NCBI RefSeq assembly: GCF_000422505.1
Contig: NZ_AULX01000020.1
Location: 112,244 to 176,243, forward strand
Source: Paenibacillus pinihumi DSM 23905 = JCM 16419
GTDB lineage: Bacteria > Bacillota > Bacilli > Paenibacillales > Paenibacillaceae
DNA length: 64,000 nt
Direction of reading: 5' to 3'
How positions within the stretch are numbered: position 1 is the first letter of the stretch; each line of letters starts with the position of its first letter. The notes beneath the pieces were generated by a model. The model did not search any database. It was not told the DNA's origin and was given only the letters and a program-made list of their open reading frames with translations. The translations under genes and the position numbers were made by a program. Shown piece by piece: positions 46,355-54,700 of the stretch.

Positions 46355-46858
46355 CTATACCGGATTGCGCTGCTGCAGCTCACGCCATACCGTCTTGTTG
46401 CTGTACTGCCGTTCTTCGCTAATATCCCGTCCGAACCACTCCGGGGCATCGAACTTGCGGGCTGCCTCCTCGGAATCAAATTCGATCTCCAGTACGGTAA
46501 GCTCAAGCTGGTCATAGCGGTCAATTTCCACCGTTTTGTTATCCCATTCTGCGGTTATCCGGTTTTTGGTGAGCGGAACCGCTCCACTTGCCTCTGCCAG
46601 CTGCTCGTAGATGGATTGCGATATGGAATACTCAATTTCTTCTCTGAGCAGTCCATTTCCCCGTTTGAACGTATGGGTATATGACATCAAGCCTGTTTGA
46701 AGATCGGCAATTCTGCGGACACGCACCTCCTGATCCGGATCGATTGCCAGATAGGTTTGTTCAATACGCTGCTCGGAATGGATGTTGAGAATCCCTCTGC
46801 TTTCAAGCGTATCCACCGTTTCCTTCAGCAAAAACTTTCGTTCAATTTCCAGTGCCAT
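46355..46858 (-). CDS. CYTH-domain protein (triphosphate tunnel metalloenzyme)
   Basis: A 167-residue CYTH protein with the diagnostic N-terminal EIERKFLL (ExExK), the basic tunnel strands EVRVRRI and SYTHTFKRG, and the acidic LTVLEIEFDSEEAA. The family hydrolyses inorganic triphosphate or acts as thiamine triphosphatase or class IV adenylyl cyclase; for this short bacterial form, triphosphatase is the most likely activity. It heads a two-gene unit with the P-loop kinase. Confidence 0.88.
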   Translation of the reverse strand: MALEIERKFLLKETVDTLESRGILNIHSEQRIEQTYLAIDPDQEVRVRRIADLQTGLMSYTHTFKRGNGLLREEIEYSISQSIYEQLAEASGAVPLTKNRITAEWDNKTVEIDRYDQLELTVLEIEFDSEEAARKFDAPEWFGRDISEERQYSNKTVWRELQQRNPV

Positions 46859-47045
46859 GCTTGTCCTGCTCCTTTAACTGATTTACTGGCAGCGAAGGCT
46901 GCATTTATTTTAGTGTACACCATTTTAAAGCCGACAGCTATTTCCTGCTTCTATTCATGCTGCCGGGATGCAAGGATCGTTCCTGAGCTGGTTATACTAT
47001 GGAAATCCGATCCGCCAAAATGTCCAACCGAGGTGCTATACACTT

Positions 47046-47663
47046 ATGACGCCCATGCAAGGAGATTGCGATTCCACCCCATTGAGGCAATCACTGAAAA
47101 CCCAGCTTTATACGATAAACGATCAGCTTCTGGCGATGATTCAATCGCTGGATGACGAGGAGCACTGTCTTTTGACTGAATTTGAAGCGGTGAGAGCGTC
47201 CTTTGTCCAGGCTGAATCCAAAGCCGCACTGTACTATTTGAATTGTTATCTTTCCCCCTATACGGATTGCTACGATGAGCTGTCCCGCTTTATATACAGC
47301 ATGTCTGCCCGGAGACATGGCGCATTAATCGCTGTGGAGCGTAAAGAATCCCTTCTCCCGCTGCTGCATAACGGCACCGAAATCCGGGCGAGGATAAGCC
47401 GCTTTTTACTTGAAGCGATCTTTTATCCCGGCAATCCGCTTCATGACGGGGCGGTGCTGATCCGCTCGAACGAGATCGTATCTGCCAAAAATATTTTGCC
47501 TGTATCAGACAGTTTAAGCGTAGGAGAAAGCTATGGCACCAGGCACCGAGCGGCAATCGGCCTGTCCGAGACAAGTGATGCAATCGTACTCGTCGTCTCT
47601 GAGGAAACGGGCAATGCATCATTTGCAGTGGAAGGACAGCTTTATCCACTGACCGTCTCATAA
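47046..47663 (+). CDS. cdaS: Diadenylate cyclase, sporulation type (CdaS-like)
   Basis: A 205-residue enzyme that joins two ATP into cyclic di-AMP. After two N-terminal helices (YojJ-like autoinhibitory domain, to about 70), the DAC domain shows both catalytic motifs, LHDGAVLI and GTRHRAAIGLSE. There is no transmembrane segment (unlike CdaA) and no DNA-binding domain (unlike DisA), so CdaS is the best match; that protein is made in the forespore and matters for germination. ATG 47046 has GAGGTG ten bases upstream; the frame from 46968 is longer but unsupported. Confidence 0.92.
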   Translation: MTPMQGDCDSTPLRQSLKTQLYTINDQLLAMIQSLDDEEHCLLTEFEAVRASFVQAESKAALYYLNCYLSPYTDCYDELSRFIYSMSARRHGALIAVERKESLLPLLHNGTEIRARISRFLLEAIFYPGNPLHDGAVLIRSNEIVSAKNILPVSDSLSVGESYGTRHRAAIGLSETSDAIVLVVSEETGNASFAVEGQLYPLTVS

Positions 47664-47703
47664 GTTTCCGGGGGTTGCAGATGTTCAAGAGGAAACACAG
47701 AAA

Positions 47704-47740
47704 GCTGCCGCCTTCATGATGAAGATGAAGAAACGGCAGC
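47704..47740 (-). terminator. Terminator candidate for the YdjC/ChbG-like gene
   Basis: Stem GCTGCCG / CGGCAGC with an inner CTTCATC/GATGAAG helix, followed on the minus strand by TTTCTGTGTTT. It also lies just after the cdaS stop on the other strand. Confidence 0.55.
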
Positions 47741-47809
47741 CGTAAAAAATGTCATTTAAACATCCGCACTACATGCTTTCGCAGAGGGGGCGTTCTTCTC
47801 TCTCATTGT

Positions 47810-48592
47810 CTACCAGACATTCGGTACGGTTGCTGTAGAGCAGCGGCGCAGCGACCGGTACGTAATGAGTTGGATACCCTGAGCATGAACGGTTCTTCTG
47901 ACTTCCGGATGACAGAGCACGGCCAGCTCTGCTTCGCGCATCTCCGTCCAGTCAGAGATATCCTTGAGTACCTCGTCACTGTAGCCGGGATGGCAGGTAA
48001 GCTCTGTCGTGCCTTCTTGCAAGGATTCCAGATAATGCAGCAACCGCTGCAAGCTTCCTGGCTGATGATACGTATCCAGAATAATCCGGTTGGTCATTAA
48101 CGGCCGTGGACTTAGCGCCAGCAGCTCCGGCTGCTGAATTGTTCGAAGTGGCACACCCTCCCTCACAGCAAACCGGGACATGACCCGGTATACTGCGGGA
48201 TAGTGCTGATGCAGCAAATGATGGGCATCCAAGTGCGTCGCCTGAAGTCCGGTACGGTTGAAGCGCAGCCACTGCGCTTCCAGTTCTGCCTCAATGTGCG
48301 GCTCATGATCCAGACTTGCAGTCCCGATAATGCGGAACGAACCGTCTTCCCGGATCAGGGAAGTGACAGCTGAGGGATCCGCGAGCGGGTAGCCATAGGT
48401 CAGGTTGAAGTGCAGCCCAATCCCTAATGCCGGAAGCGCACGCGCGAGCTTGACCGCATCTTCCAGACCCGGCATATTGACCATCATGGATGTGCTGCTT
48501 ACTCCGCCCTTCATATAAGCCTCGATAATGCCCCGGTTCACCGCCGCGGTCAAGCCAAAATCATCTGCATTGATGATCAAATATTTAGCCAT
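47810..48592 (-). CDS. YdjC/ChbG-family carbohydrate deacetylase
   Basis: A 260-residue protein. The family motifs are NADDFGLT near the N-terminus (metal-binding Asp), GIGLHFNLTYG, and THLDAHHLLH with metal histidines, then TCHPGYSD. ChbG deacetylates chito-oligosaccharides; other members act on different acetylated sugars. ATG 48592 has GGGAGG seven bases before it, giving the standard N-terminus MAKYLIINADDFG. The gene stands alone. Confidence 0.9.
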   Translation of the reverse strand: MAKYLIINADDFGLTAAVNRGIIEAYMKGGVSSTSMMVNMPGLEDAVKLARALPALGIGLHFNLTYGYPLADPSAVTSLIREDGSFRIIGTASLDHEPHIEAELEAQWLRFNRTGLQATHLDAHHLLHQHYPAVYRVMSRFAVREGVPLRTIQQPELLALSPRPLMTNRIILDTYHQPGSLQRLLHYLESLQEGTTELTCHPGYSDEVLKDISDWTEMREAELAVLCHPEVRRTVHAQGIQLITYRSLRRCSTATVPNVW

Positions 48593-48736
48593 TCCATTGC
48601 CTCCCGCTTCGATCATCTATTATTCAATGCGTCTGTCTGTATTTATGAGCGGGCTGATGTGGAATACCGTCAAAAAACGCCTGACATAAACCTCTTCCTG
48701 CCCACCAGCCACAAAGACGCGGATCGGATTGACTAT

Positions 48737-48769
48737 AAAAAAGAAACCCTTCCGCAAAAGAAAGGTTCC
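48737..48769 (-). terminator. Terminator of the radical SAM gene
   Basis: GAACCTTTC, loop TTTTGCG, GAAGGGTTTC, then TTTTTT on the minus strand, about 40 bp after the stop codon; one mismatch in the stem. Confidence 0.75.
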
Positions 48770-48808
48770 GATGTAATGCCGAGATATATACTAGCTAATG
48801 AATGAAAT

Positions 48809-49687
48809 TCAAGCTCCAAACCGCTTGCGGTAACCGCATTTGCGGCAAAGTTCCTCCACAGCTTCTCTTCTGGAAAATCCTTCTAGAATCCGCTTGGCAC
48901 GTCCGCCTTCAATAATATCTGCAAAAGGTTGTACGTTAATGTTGCCAAGATTGATGACCCCTTCCCCGTCCAGACAACACGGGACGACGGTTCCGTCAGA
49001 CAAAATGCCAGCCTGATTGCGCAGCCCATAGCAGAAGCCTTTGCCGTCATCTTCCTCCGCATCAAGCGACGGCCACTGGAATTCGTAGTCCTGGTTAATG
49101 TAGACCCGGTCGGCAATTTTGGTCCCTTTGCCCGGCTCGACCCTTTCTTCAATCCGGTAGTCCAGTCCGAACTCCCTTTCAATGGAGGCAAGCAGCTCAC
49201 GGTTCCGGTTCCGCTCAGCATTGGTCGCATTGTCCATATCGAGGTTCCATAGCCTGAGCGATATGATCATCTTGGTCTGCTCCATGGCCTCCCTGACAAA
49301 TGATAGTACATTTGCAATATAGCCTTCCTTGTCCGTTGAGCCTTCATGGCCATCAAAGCTGTGCAGCGAGAAATTCATCTGGCGGATTGCAGGTTTATTC
49401 AAAATTTTATCTCTTACCTTGTGCAGCAGTGTGCCGTTCGTCGTAATGTTGACCTTAAAACCTTTCTCATGGCTGATATCGAGCAACTGGTCAATCTTCG
49501 GGTGCATGAGCGGCTCACCCTTGAGATGAAAATAAATATAGTCCGTGTACGGCTTAATCTGGTCCAGCCGGTGTATGAAGGCTTCAGGCTTGATAAAATT
49601 GGCCTGGCGCTTGGTTTGCGGGCAAAAGCTGCATGCCAGATTGCAGACGCTTGTAATTTCAATATAAAATTTCTTGAATCGTTTCAT
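48809..49687 (-). CDS. Radical SAM/SPASM-domain protein
   Basis: A 292-residue protein. The SAM-cluster motif CNLACSFC (Cys15, 19, 22) is followed by HLKGEPLMHP and NITTNGTLL, and the C-terminal SPASM-like region has GTVVPCCLDGEG and LCRKCGYRKRFG for an auxiliary cluster. The family includes peptide-modifying and anaerobic maturation enzymes. No precursor peptide is seen next to it, so its substrate is unknown. It is flanked by its own terminator and appears to be a single-gene unit. Confidence 0.88.
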   Translation of the reverse strand: MKRFKKFYIEITSVCNLACSFCPQTKRQANFIKPEAFIHRLDQIKPYTDYIYFHLKGEPLMHPKIDQLLDISHEKGFKVNITTNGTLLHKVRDKILNKPAIRQMNFSLHSFDGHEGSTDKEGYIANVLSFVREAMEQTKMIISLRLWNLDMDNATNAERNRNRELLASIEREFGLDYRIEERVEPGKGTKIADRVYINQDYEFQWPSLDAEEDDGKGFCYGLRNQAGILSDGTVVPCCLDGEGVINLGNINVQPFADIIEGGRAKRILEGFSRREAVEELCRKCGYRKRFGA

Positions 49688-49861
49688 GTCGTGCAGACTC
49701 CAATCTAAGCAATATCCATATGTACCATCTTACCATTAATAGATGTCCCGGGACATCTATTAATTTAAATCGGCATGAGAGCGTTCTCCACTGCAACGCC
49801 AGCCTGAAAGCTGTCTTCTTGAACTATTCCCGCATTACCCGCTTATCAAATCACGCAATAG

Positions 49862-50605
49862 CTACATCGTACCGCCACCCCGGCGGATTTCCGGTGGAAT
49901 GGTTTCAGGTCCCTTATTAATAAACTTGTAGATAAAGGTTCCAATTTTTTTCGGATCACGATCCTTCAATTCCATAGTTCTCGTCCATGCGGTAACGACA
50001 AGCTGATCGTCCTTTGGTATTTCGCTGTTCGGCACCGTCAGTATTCCTGAACCGGCCTTCGTGAATTTTGCCCAGTATTTCATTTCCTTTAGAACCGTCT
50101 CGTCTGCATCCGGACGGTAATAGATAATAATGTCTCCATGTTCCAGATTGTGAACAAGCATTTCATTCGTTGGCTTTTCCTTATAAAAGCCAAATTTAAG
50201 ATCATGAGGGCTGTGGGTGCCGGAAGTCGGTATTTTCATCTCATACTGAACAGGGTCATTGGAATGATCGGCCCCGTAATATTTGTCCTCCGTCACTTCG
50301 ATTGGCGCATTGAAATTCAACGTCTCGATATCCGGACCTGTTGTCACATTAACCAGCTCAATAATCCCGCTTACTGCGGTAAGCAATGCCAGTCCGTGTG
50401 CAGCACGTTTGAATGTTTTGTATTTCTTCTGCAGCGCTGCTTTCTCTTCTTTCTTCAGCTTGCTTGTATTGGATTGGTTGACCCTGGCCGCATAAAAATA
50501 AAGCGCAAGCGCAGCAAGCAGCAGGGCAATCGTCAAATATAGCCAAACAGACGGCCCGGCAGATCCGTGATGCATTTCCAAATGATTCTCCAATGAATTG
50601 TCCAT
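49862..50605 (-). CDS. DUF3105 membrane protein
   Basis: A 247-residue protein with two predicted membrane helices (about 20-42 and 67-85) followed by a DUF3105 domain with its hallmark PTSGTHSPH and LVHNLEHGDIIIYY. The conserved histidines suggest metal binding. The function is unknown. A repressor-type operator (50637-50653) sits in its promoter and is the same palindrome as the one in front of the blaI-like gene, so it is inferred to belong to that regulon. The terminator at 50669-50701 separates it from the upstream M56 gene. Confidence 0.82.
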   Translation of the reverse strand: MDNSLENHLEMHHGSAGPSVWLYLTIALLLAALALYFYAARVNQSNTSKLKKEEKAALQKKYKTFKRAAHGLALLTAVSGIIELVNVTTGPDIETLNFNAPIEVTEDKYYGADHSNDPVQYEMKIPTSGTHSPHDLKFGFYKEKPTNEMLVHNLEHGDIIIYYRPDADETVLKEMKYWAKFTKAGSGILTVPNSEIPKDDQLVVTAWTRTMELKDRDPKKIGTFIYKFINKGPETIPPEIRRGGGTM

Positions 50606-50629
50606 AAAAGTAGAGACTCCTTTTTAATA

Positions 50630-50660
50630 ATTTTAACACTACAATATGTAGTGCGTGCAA
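50630..50660 (-). promoter_or_regulatory. Promoter of the DUF3105 gene with BlaI-type operator
   Basis: CACTACAATATGTAGTG (50637-50653) is a perfect 7-3-7 palindrome lying between TTGCAC (50655-50660) and TAAAAT (50630-50635) on the minus strand; the boxes are 19 bp apart. The core TACA...TGTA is the usual BlaI/MecI operator pattern. Confidence 0.78.
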
Positions 50661-50668
50661 GTATAAAT

Positions 50669-50701
50669 GACGGCTTTCTTCAACACGGAAGAAAGCCCGT
50701 C
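50669..50701 (-). terminator. Terminator of the blaI-M56 unit
   Basis: GACGGGCTTTCTTC, loop CGTGTT, GAAGAAAGCCGTC, followed by ATTTATAC on the minus strand. It lies 44 bp after the M56 stop and before the DUF3105 promoter. Confidence 0.75.
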
Positions 50702-50744
50702 TTTCATTGTACACCGCGCATTTTATTACTACAGGTTGACCACT

Positions 50745-51602
50745 TCAAGCGACTGCCAGAACCGTCATGGTCAAAAACATCAGCAGCATGGAAATGGAGA
50801 TAACAATAGCTTCAATTTCAAGCCTGACTGGTATATTCTCCTCAGGATTTAGCAGCTGCTGCAGCCTGTAATTGACCGAATAGCCTGAGAAGCAGACGAC
50901 ACCCGCTGCTGAACTATCGGGCATTCGTGTCTTGATCAGCTTCAGCAGAGCGCTGCCTAGTCCAAGCTCCGAACCCATCCGGCGAATCGCATAATGGTCA
51001 GCCAGCAGTTCACTGAGAATCTGGTAGTTCTGGTATGACCATCTGGTGAGCGGGATGAACCATAACCCTTGTGAAATAAGCTGGAGTACAAACAGTTTTC
51101 GGGCATCAAAATTTTGCTGGTGGAACGTCTCATGCTCAATAACAGCCTCAAGCTCGCAAGGGTCCAACATACGCAACAGGCCAGTGGACAATACAATGCA
51201 AGGATTCCGGAAGCCTGCGGTAAAAGCCAATGGCTGCTCCTGGCTGATCACCCGAAGCGATCCCCTCTTACGTCCAAAGCGGCTGGTAATTGTCTCCGTA
51301 AGCTCTTCAATGTGCAGTTGCTGCAGACGGATGCCGAATTTTCTGGTTAATATATACTGCTGCACCAATCTGAACAGCGTCATCAGAACCGTATAGATAA
51401 TCAAGCCGTTCAGCGCCACCACGACGCCTGTATACAAGATCGAATTTTCTTTAAACAGGCTGGTGCAAAATTTGAAAATATTCATATGAAGATTAATGCC
51501 AAGCAGCAGATGGGCAGCATACATCAGCATCTGGGTCCATACAAAGACTGCGATCGAAATACTCAAGACAAGCGCAAAGACGGATTTTTTCTTCCACCAC
51601 AT
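50745..51602 (-). CDS. M56-family membrane zinc protease (BlaR1-like, no penicillin-sensor domain)
   Basis: A 285-residue membrane protein with about four helices. The zinc-protease motif HETFH (around residue 160) and the downstream glutamate in SELLADHYAI match the M56 (BlaR1/MecR1) family. It ends with a last membrane helix and lacks the 250-residue external beta-lactam-binding domain of BlaR1, so it either senses something else or only relays a signal. Such proteases cleave the partner BlaI repressor. Its ATG overlaps the repressor's stop (TAATG). Confidence 0.88.
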   Translation of the reverse strand: MWWKKKSVFALVLSISIAVFVWTQMLMYAAHLLLGINLHMNIFKFCTSLFKENSILYTGVVVALNGLIIYTVLMTLFRLVQQYILTRKFGIRLQQLHIEELTETITSRFGRKRGSLRVISQEQPLAFTAGFRNPCIVLSTGLLRMLDPCELEAVIEHETFHQQNFDARKLFVLQLISQGLWFIPLTRWSYQNYQILSELLADHYAIRRMGSELGLGSALLKLIKTRMPDSSAAGVVCFSGYSVNYRLQQLLNPEENIPVRLEIEAIVISISMLLMFLTMTVLAVA

Positions 51603-52018
51603 TATCGGTTATCCTTCTTCAGACGTTGGATTTTGGCCTCCAGCTGCTCCAGCAGACTCTGGTCCACCTCGTTCAGTACATCTATCATATGGTTAATGAC
51701 AACACCACCGAACTCGTCGAACAGATTTTCAGTCAGCCGCTTCGACTGCTCATGAATAAATTCTTCCTTGGACTGGATAGTACGGAACAACGAAACCCGG
51801 CCCTGCTGGCGCTTAAGCAATATCTTCTTGTCTACCAGGCGGTTCATGACCGTCATGACTGTATTGAAATTAACAGCCTTGTCCTTTTCCAACTGCTTCT
51901 GAACATCCTTGATGCTCAGTTCCTCGGCTCCCCACAGCAGCTCCATAATTTTCGCTTCAAGCGGGCCAAAAAAACGGTTAAGTCCGATTTCATCATACTT
52001 AAATTGTTTGATCGTCAT
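51602..52018 (-). CDS. BlaI/MecI/CopY-family repressor
   Basis: A 138-residue protein with the BlaI winged helix (FGPLEAKIMELLWGAEELSI, then NFNTVMTVMNRLVDKKILLK) and a helical dimerisation domain. The ATG at 52018 with GGGGGCGG upstream is preferred over a GTG at 52036, because the operator and -10 box cover 52034-52050 and would otherwise overlap the coding region. A target for M56 cleavage would lie in the C-terminal half. It is co-transcribed with the M56 gene and is probably autoregulated. Confidence 0.9.
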   Translation of the reverse strand: MTIKQFKYDEIGLNRFFGPLEAKIMELLWGAEELSIKDVQKQLEKDKAVNFNTVMTVMNRLVDKKILLKRQQGRVSLFRTIQSKEEFIHEQSKRLTENLFDEFGGVVINHMIDVLNEVDQSLLEQLEAKIQRLKKDNR

Positions 52019-52033
52019 TTCCGCCCCCACTTT

Positions 52034-52070
52034 CACTACATATTATAGTGTAACTGGACTTGCCTTTCAA
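52034..52070 (-). promoter_or_regulatory. Promoter of the blaI-like gene with BlaI-type operator
   Basis: On the minus strand TTGAAA (52065-52070), a 17-bp gap, then a perfect TATAAT (52042-52047). The 7-3-7 repeat CACTATAATATGTAGTG (52034-52050, one mismatch) covers the -10 box and differs from the operator at 50637-50653 by only two bases in the left arm and spacer. Confidence 0.82.
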
Positions 52071-52125
52071 GATGGACATTTGGCAGCCTTGCCCGCCATT
52101 CAGCCTGTCAAACCTGTGGCTTATC

Positions 52126-52760
52126 TTATTCAGACTTGGAATGAGCCTTCAAATATTCCAAACCATTGTAGAGCATGCCCGCCGTTTCCGCACGTGTGAT
52201 AGACTCCTGCGGGTTGAACTTGCCGTCCTTGTCCAGCTTATTGATGTTCATGACCAGCGATCTTTGGATCAGCCCGCTGTGCTCGACTGCAATCTGGTCT
52301 CCGTCCGCAATCTCGGCAGGAACGATATTAATCATTGGAAGCTCCCCGCTCTTCTCAAGCGCCTGCATGAAGAACACGGTGAACTCTTCACGGGTAAGCG
52401 GCTTCAGCGGATCAATACCCTTCGGAATTTCCACTCCGTTGTAATGGGCGTTAATGAAGGCTTGAGCAAACCATGCATCGTCCTTGACATGCTCAAAGAT
52501 GCCGCTGGCGGTTGGCGCCTTCTTGAAATAGATTGCCGCAAGGCTCAAGTGGGTTGCATTGGTAATCAATTGAATGCCCTCGGCAGCAGTTATCTTCTGG
52601 TCTGGTGAAAATTGGGTTGAAGATACACCCTTCACAATCCCTTGCTCTGGAGTGATACAATTTGTGCTTTCGCAGCGGATTGGTCAATATCTGTAAAGGT
52701 TGCATTACTAGAAAGCGAAAACATACAACCAACTGCATGAACGGGTGAGTCAGGAATAGA
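52126..52760 (-). pseudogene. SLH-domain surface protein gene, frameshifted and missing a normal start
   Basis: Two frames together encode one S-layer-homology protein of about 210 residues. The upstream frame reads NATFTDIDQSAAKAQIVSLQ then SKGL and stop; the downstream frame resumes IVKGVSSTQFSPDQKITAAE exactly where the SLH repeat should go on. Loss of a single A in GGATTGTG (near 52636-52640) explains the break. At least two more SLH-like units follow (PLTREEFTVFFMQAL; ESITRAETAGMLYNGL). Upstream, a stop at 52761-52763 leaves only the tail of what looks like a signal peptide (PVHAVGCMFSLSSNA). SLH domains tether proteins to wall polysaccharide. Translation from GTG at 52635 could still make a 169-residue fragment. 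Confidence 0.75.
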
Positions 52761-52783
52761 CTATAACGGGCTGTGATAATGAA

Positions 52784-52833
52784 ATGAGCGGCGGTGAAGC
52801 CTCATTAAGGCCTCCCCGCCGCTCATGCTTTTT
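52784..52833. terminator. Strong hairpin terminator after the IMP dehydrogenase gene
   Basis: Eleven-base-pair stem ATGAGCGGCGG / CCGCCGCTCAT enclosing an inner GAGGCCTTAATGAGGC helix. T-rich on the plus side (GCTTTTTC) and moderately so on the minus side. Confidence 0.7.
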
Positions 52834-52897
52834 CTATATCTTATTTGTATTTCTGATGGCTATTGTATCATCATACAGACGCATTCTTGAGAACAGC

Positions 52898-54397
52898 CTA
52901 CTCGTTGGAACGGCTGCTTTCCTTCATAATGACATCATGCGCTCCGCCTTCTACGAGGCTTGTTGCCGATACAAGGGTAATCCGGGCATTTTGCTGAAGC
53001 TCGGCAATGGAAGCAGAGCCGCAATTGCACATGGTAGACTTGATTTTGTAGATCGTTTTATCAAGGTTCTCACGCAGCGAACCCGCGTAAGGGACGTACG
53101 AGTCAACCCCTTCTTCAAATACAAGGCCCTGCTTGCCGCCAGCGTCGTAACGCTGCCAGTTGCGGGCACGGTTGGAACCTTCGCCCCAGAACTCTTTAAC
53201 AAAGTTGTTGCCGATTTTCAGCTTCTTCGTCGGACTCTCATCGAAGCGGGCGAAGTAGCGTCCCATCATAACGAAATCAGCGCCCATCGCTAATGCCAGC
53301 GTCATATGATAGTCGTGGACAATACCGCCGTCCGAACAGATTGGCACATAAATGCCGGTCTCCTCGAAATATTGGTTTCTCGCTTCATTAACCTCAATCA
53401 GAGAGGAAGCCTGCCCGCGGCCAATCCCCTTCTGCTCTCTCGTAATACAGATAGAACCGCCGCCGATACCAACCTTAACGAAATCAGCGCCTGCCTCAAC
53501 AAGGTACAGGAAGCCTTCACGGTCTACGACGTTGCCTGCACCAATCTTCACGTCAAAGTTAGCTTTAACGTATTCGATTGTCTCCTTCTGCCATTCGCTG
53601 TAACCGTCGGAAGAGTCGATAACGACCACGTCAACGCCAGCTTCAACCAATGCAGGCACACGCTCGGTATAATCCTTGGTGTTAATACCCGCGCCTACAA
53701 TGTAGCTCTTGTTGCTGTCCAGCAGGCTGAGCGGGTTTTCTTTATGGGAGTCATAGTCCTTGCGGAATACGAGATATTGCAGTTTCTGCTGCTCATCGAC
53801 GATCGGCAGACAGTTAAGCTTGTGCTCCCAGATCAGATCATTGGCCTCTGGCAAGGTGATGCCGGAATTGCCGTAAATGAGGGAAGAGAACGGCGTCATG
53901 AACTCTTGAACCGGCTTGTCCAGCGAGTCACGGCTGATCCGGTAGTCACGGCTTGTGACAATTCCGAGCAGTTTGCCGCGCGGTGTGCCGTCGTCAGTGA
54001 TGGCTACTGTAGAGTGATTATTTTGCTCCTTCAGATCCAGCACATCCTTGAGTGTGTGCTGTGGAGTCAAATTCGAGCGGCTCACAACAAAGCCTGCCTT
54101 ATGCTCTTTTACTTTGCGTACCATCGCTGCCTGATCTTCAACAGACTGCGAACCGAAAATAAATGAAATCCCTCCGCATTGTGCCAGTGCGGCCGCCATA
54201 TTATGGTCGGATACGGATTGCATAACAGCAGATGAGAACGGAATATTCAGTGCAATATCCGGCTGTTCGCCCCGTTTGAATTTCGTAATCGGTGTCTTTA
54301 AATTCACATTGTTCGGTGTACATTCCTTTGTCGTCAAGTTAGGAATTAACAAAAATTCGCTGAATGTGCGCGATGGTTCCAAATAATAGTGAGCCAC
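52898..54397 (-). CDS. guaB: IMP dehydrogenase of the Tritrichomonas-like subclass
   Basis: A 499-residue IMP dehydrogenase with two CBS repeats inserted in the TIM barrel. It oxidises IMP to XMP, the first committed step to GMP. Motifs: VIDSSDGYS, the catalytic loop [20 protein letters not shown] with the nucleophilic Cys, and the flap Arg-Tyr in NRARNWQRY. The loop and N-terminus ([20 protein letters not shown]) are closest to the Tritrichomonas foetus enzyme, not to the common B. subtilis GuaB form, whose loop reads GPGSICTTR. GTG 54397 is preferred over the longer frames: AGAGGGA lies nine bases upstream and the N-terminus then aligns with T. foetus IMPDH. It stands alone. Confidence 0.9.
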   Translation of the reverse strand: MAHYYLEPSRTFSEFLLIPNLTTKECTPNNVNLKTPITKFKRGEQPDIALNIPFSSAVMQSVSDHNMAAALAQCGGISFIFGSQSVEDQAAMVRKVKEHKAGFVVSRSNLTPQHTLKDVLDLKEQNNHSTVAITDDGTPRGKLLGIVTSRDYRISRDSLDKPVQEFMTPFSSLIYGNSGITLPEANDLIWEHKLNCLPIVDEQQKLQYLVFRKDYDSHKENPLSLLDSNKSYIVGAGINTKDYTERVPALVEAGVDVVVIDSSDGYSEWQKETIEYVKANFDVKIGAGNVVDREGFLYLVEAGADFVKVGIGGGSICITREQKGIGRGQASSLIEVNEARNQYFEETGIYVPICSDGGIVHDYHMTLALAMGADFVMMGRYFARFDESPTKKLKIGNNFVKEFWGEGSNRARNWQRYDAGGKQGLVFEEGVDSYVPYAGSLRENLDKTIYKIKSTMCNCGSASIAELQQNARITLVSATSLVEGGAHDVIMKESSRSNE

Positions 54398-54700
54398 TGT
54401 AGTCCATCCCTCTCCCATAAATAATATTTTGTTGTGTTGCTTTTGACGGTCCCCTGTTCTTACCGCGTAAATTTTTTCATTATAGACGAACTTTTGCATA
54501 TAAGCAACCGCCATAATTCGTCATGAATCGCCATTACCGTCCAAGCAAACGCTTTACTACGTCATATCAGCCCAAATACTCTTTCTTTCATGCCCATTCG
54601 GTGGACATGTTATCATATTGGGTTTCATAACATGGGTTTACCATTTGTATAAATTCTTTCCCGCCAGAGAATGCTCTTAGAAAAAGCGATAAGGAGCAGT

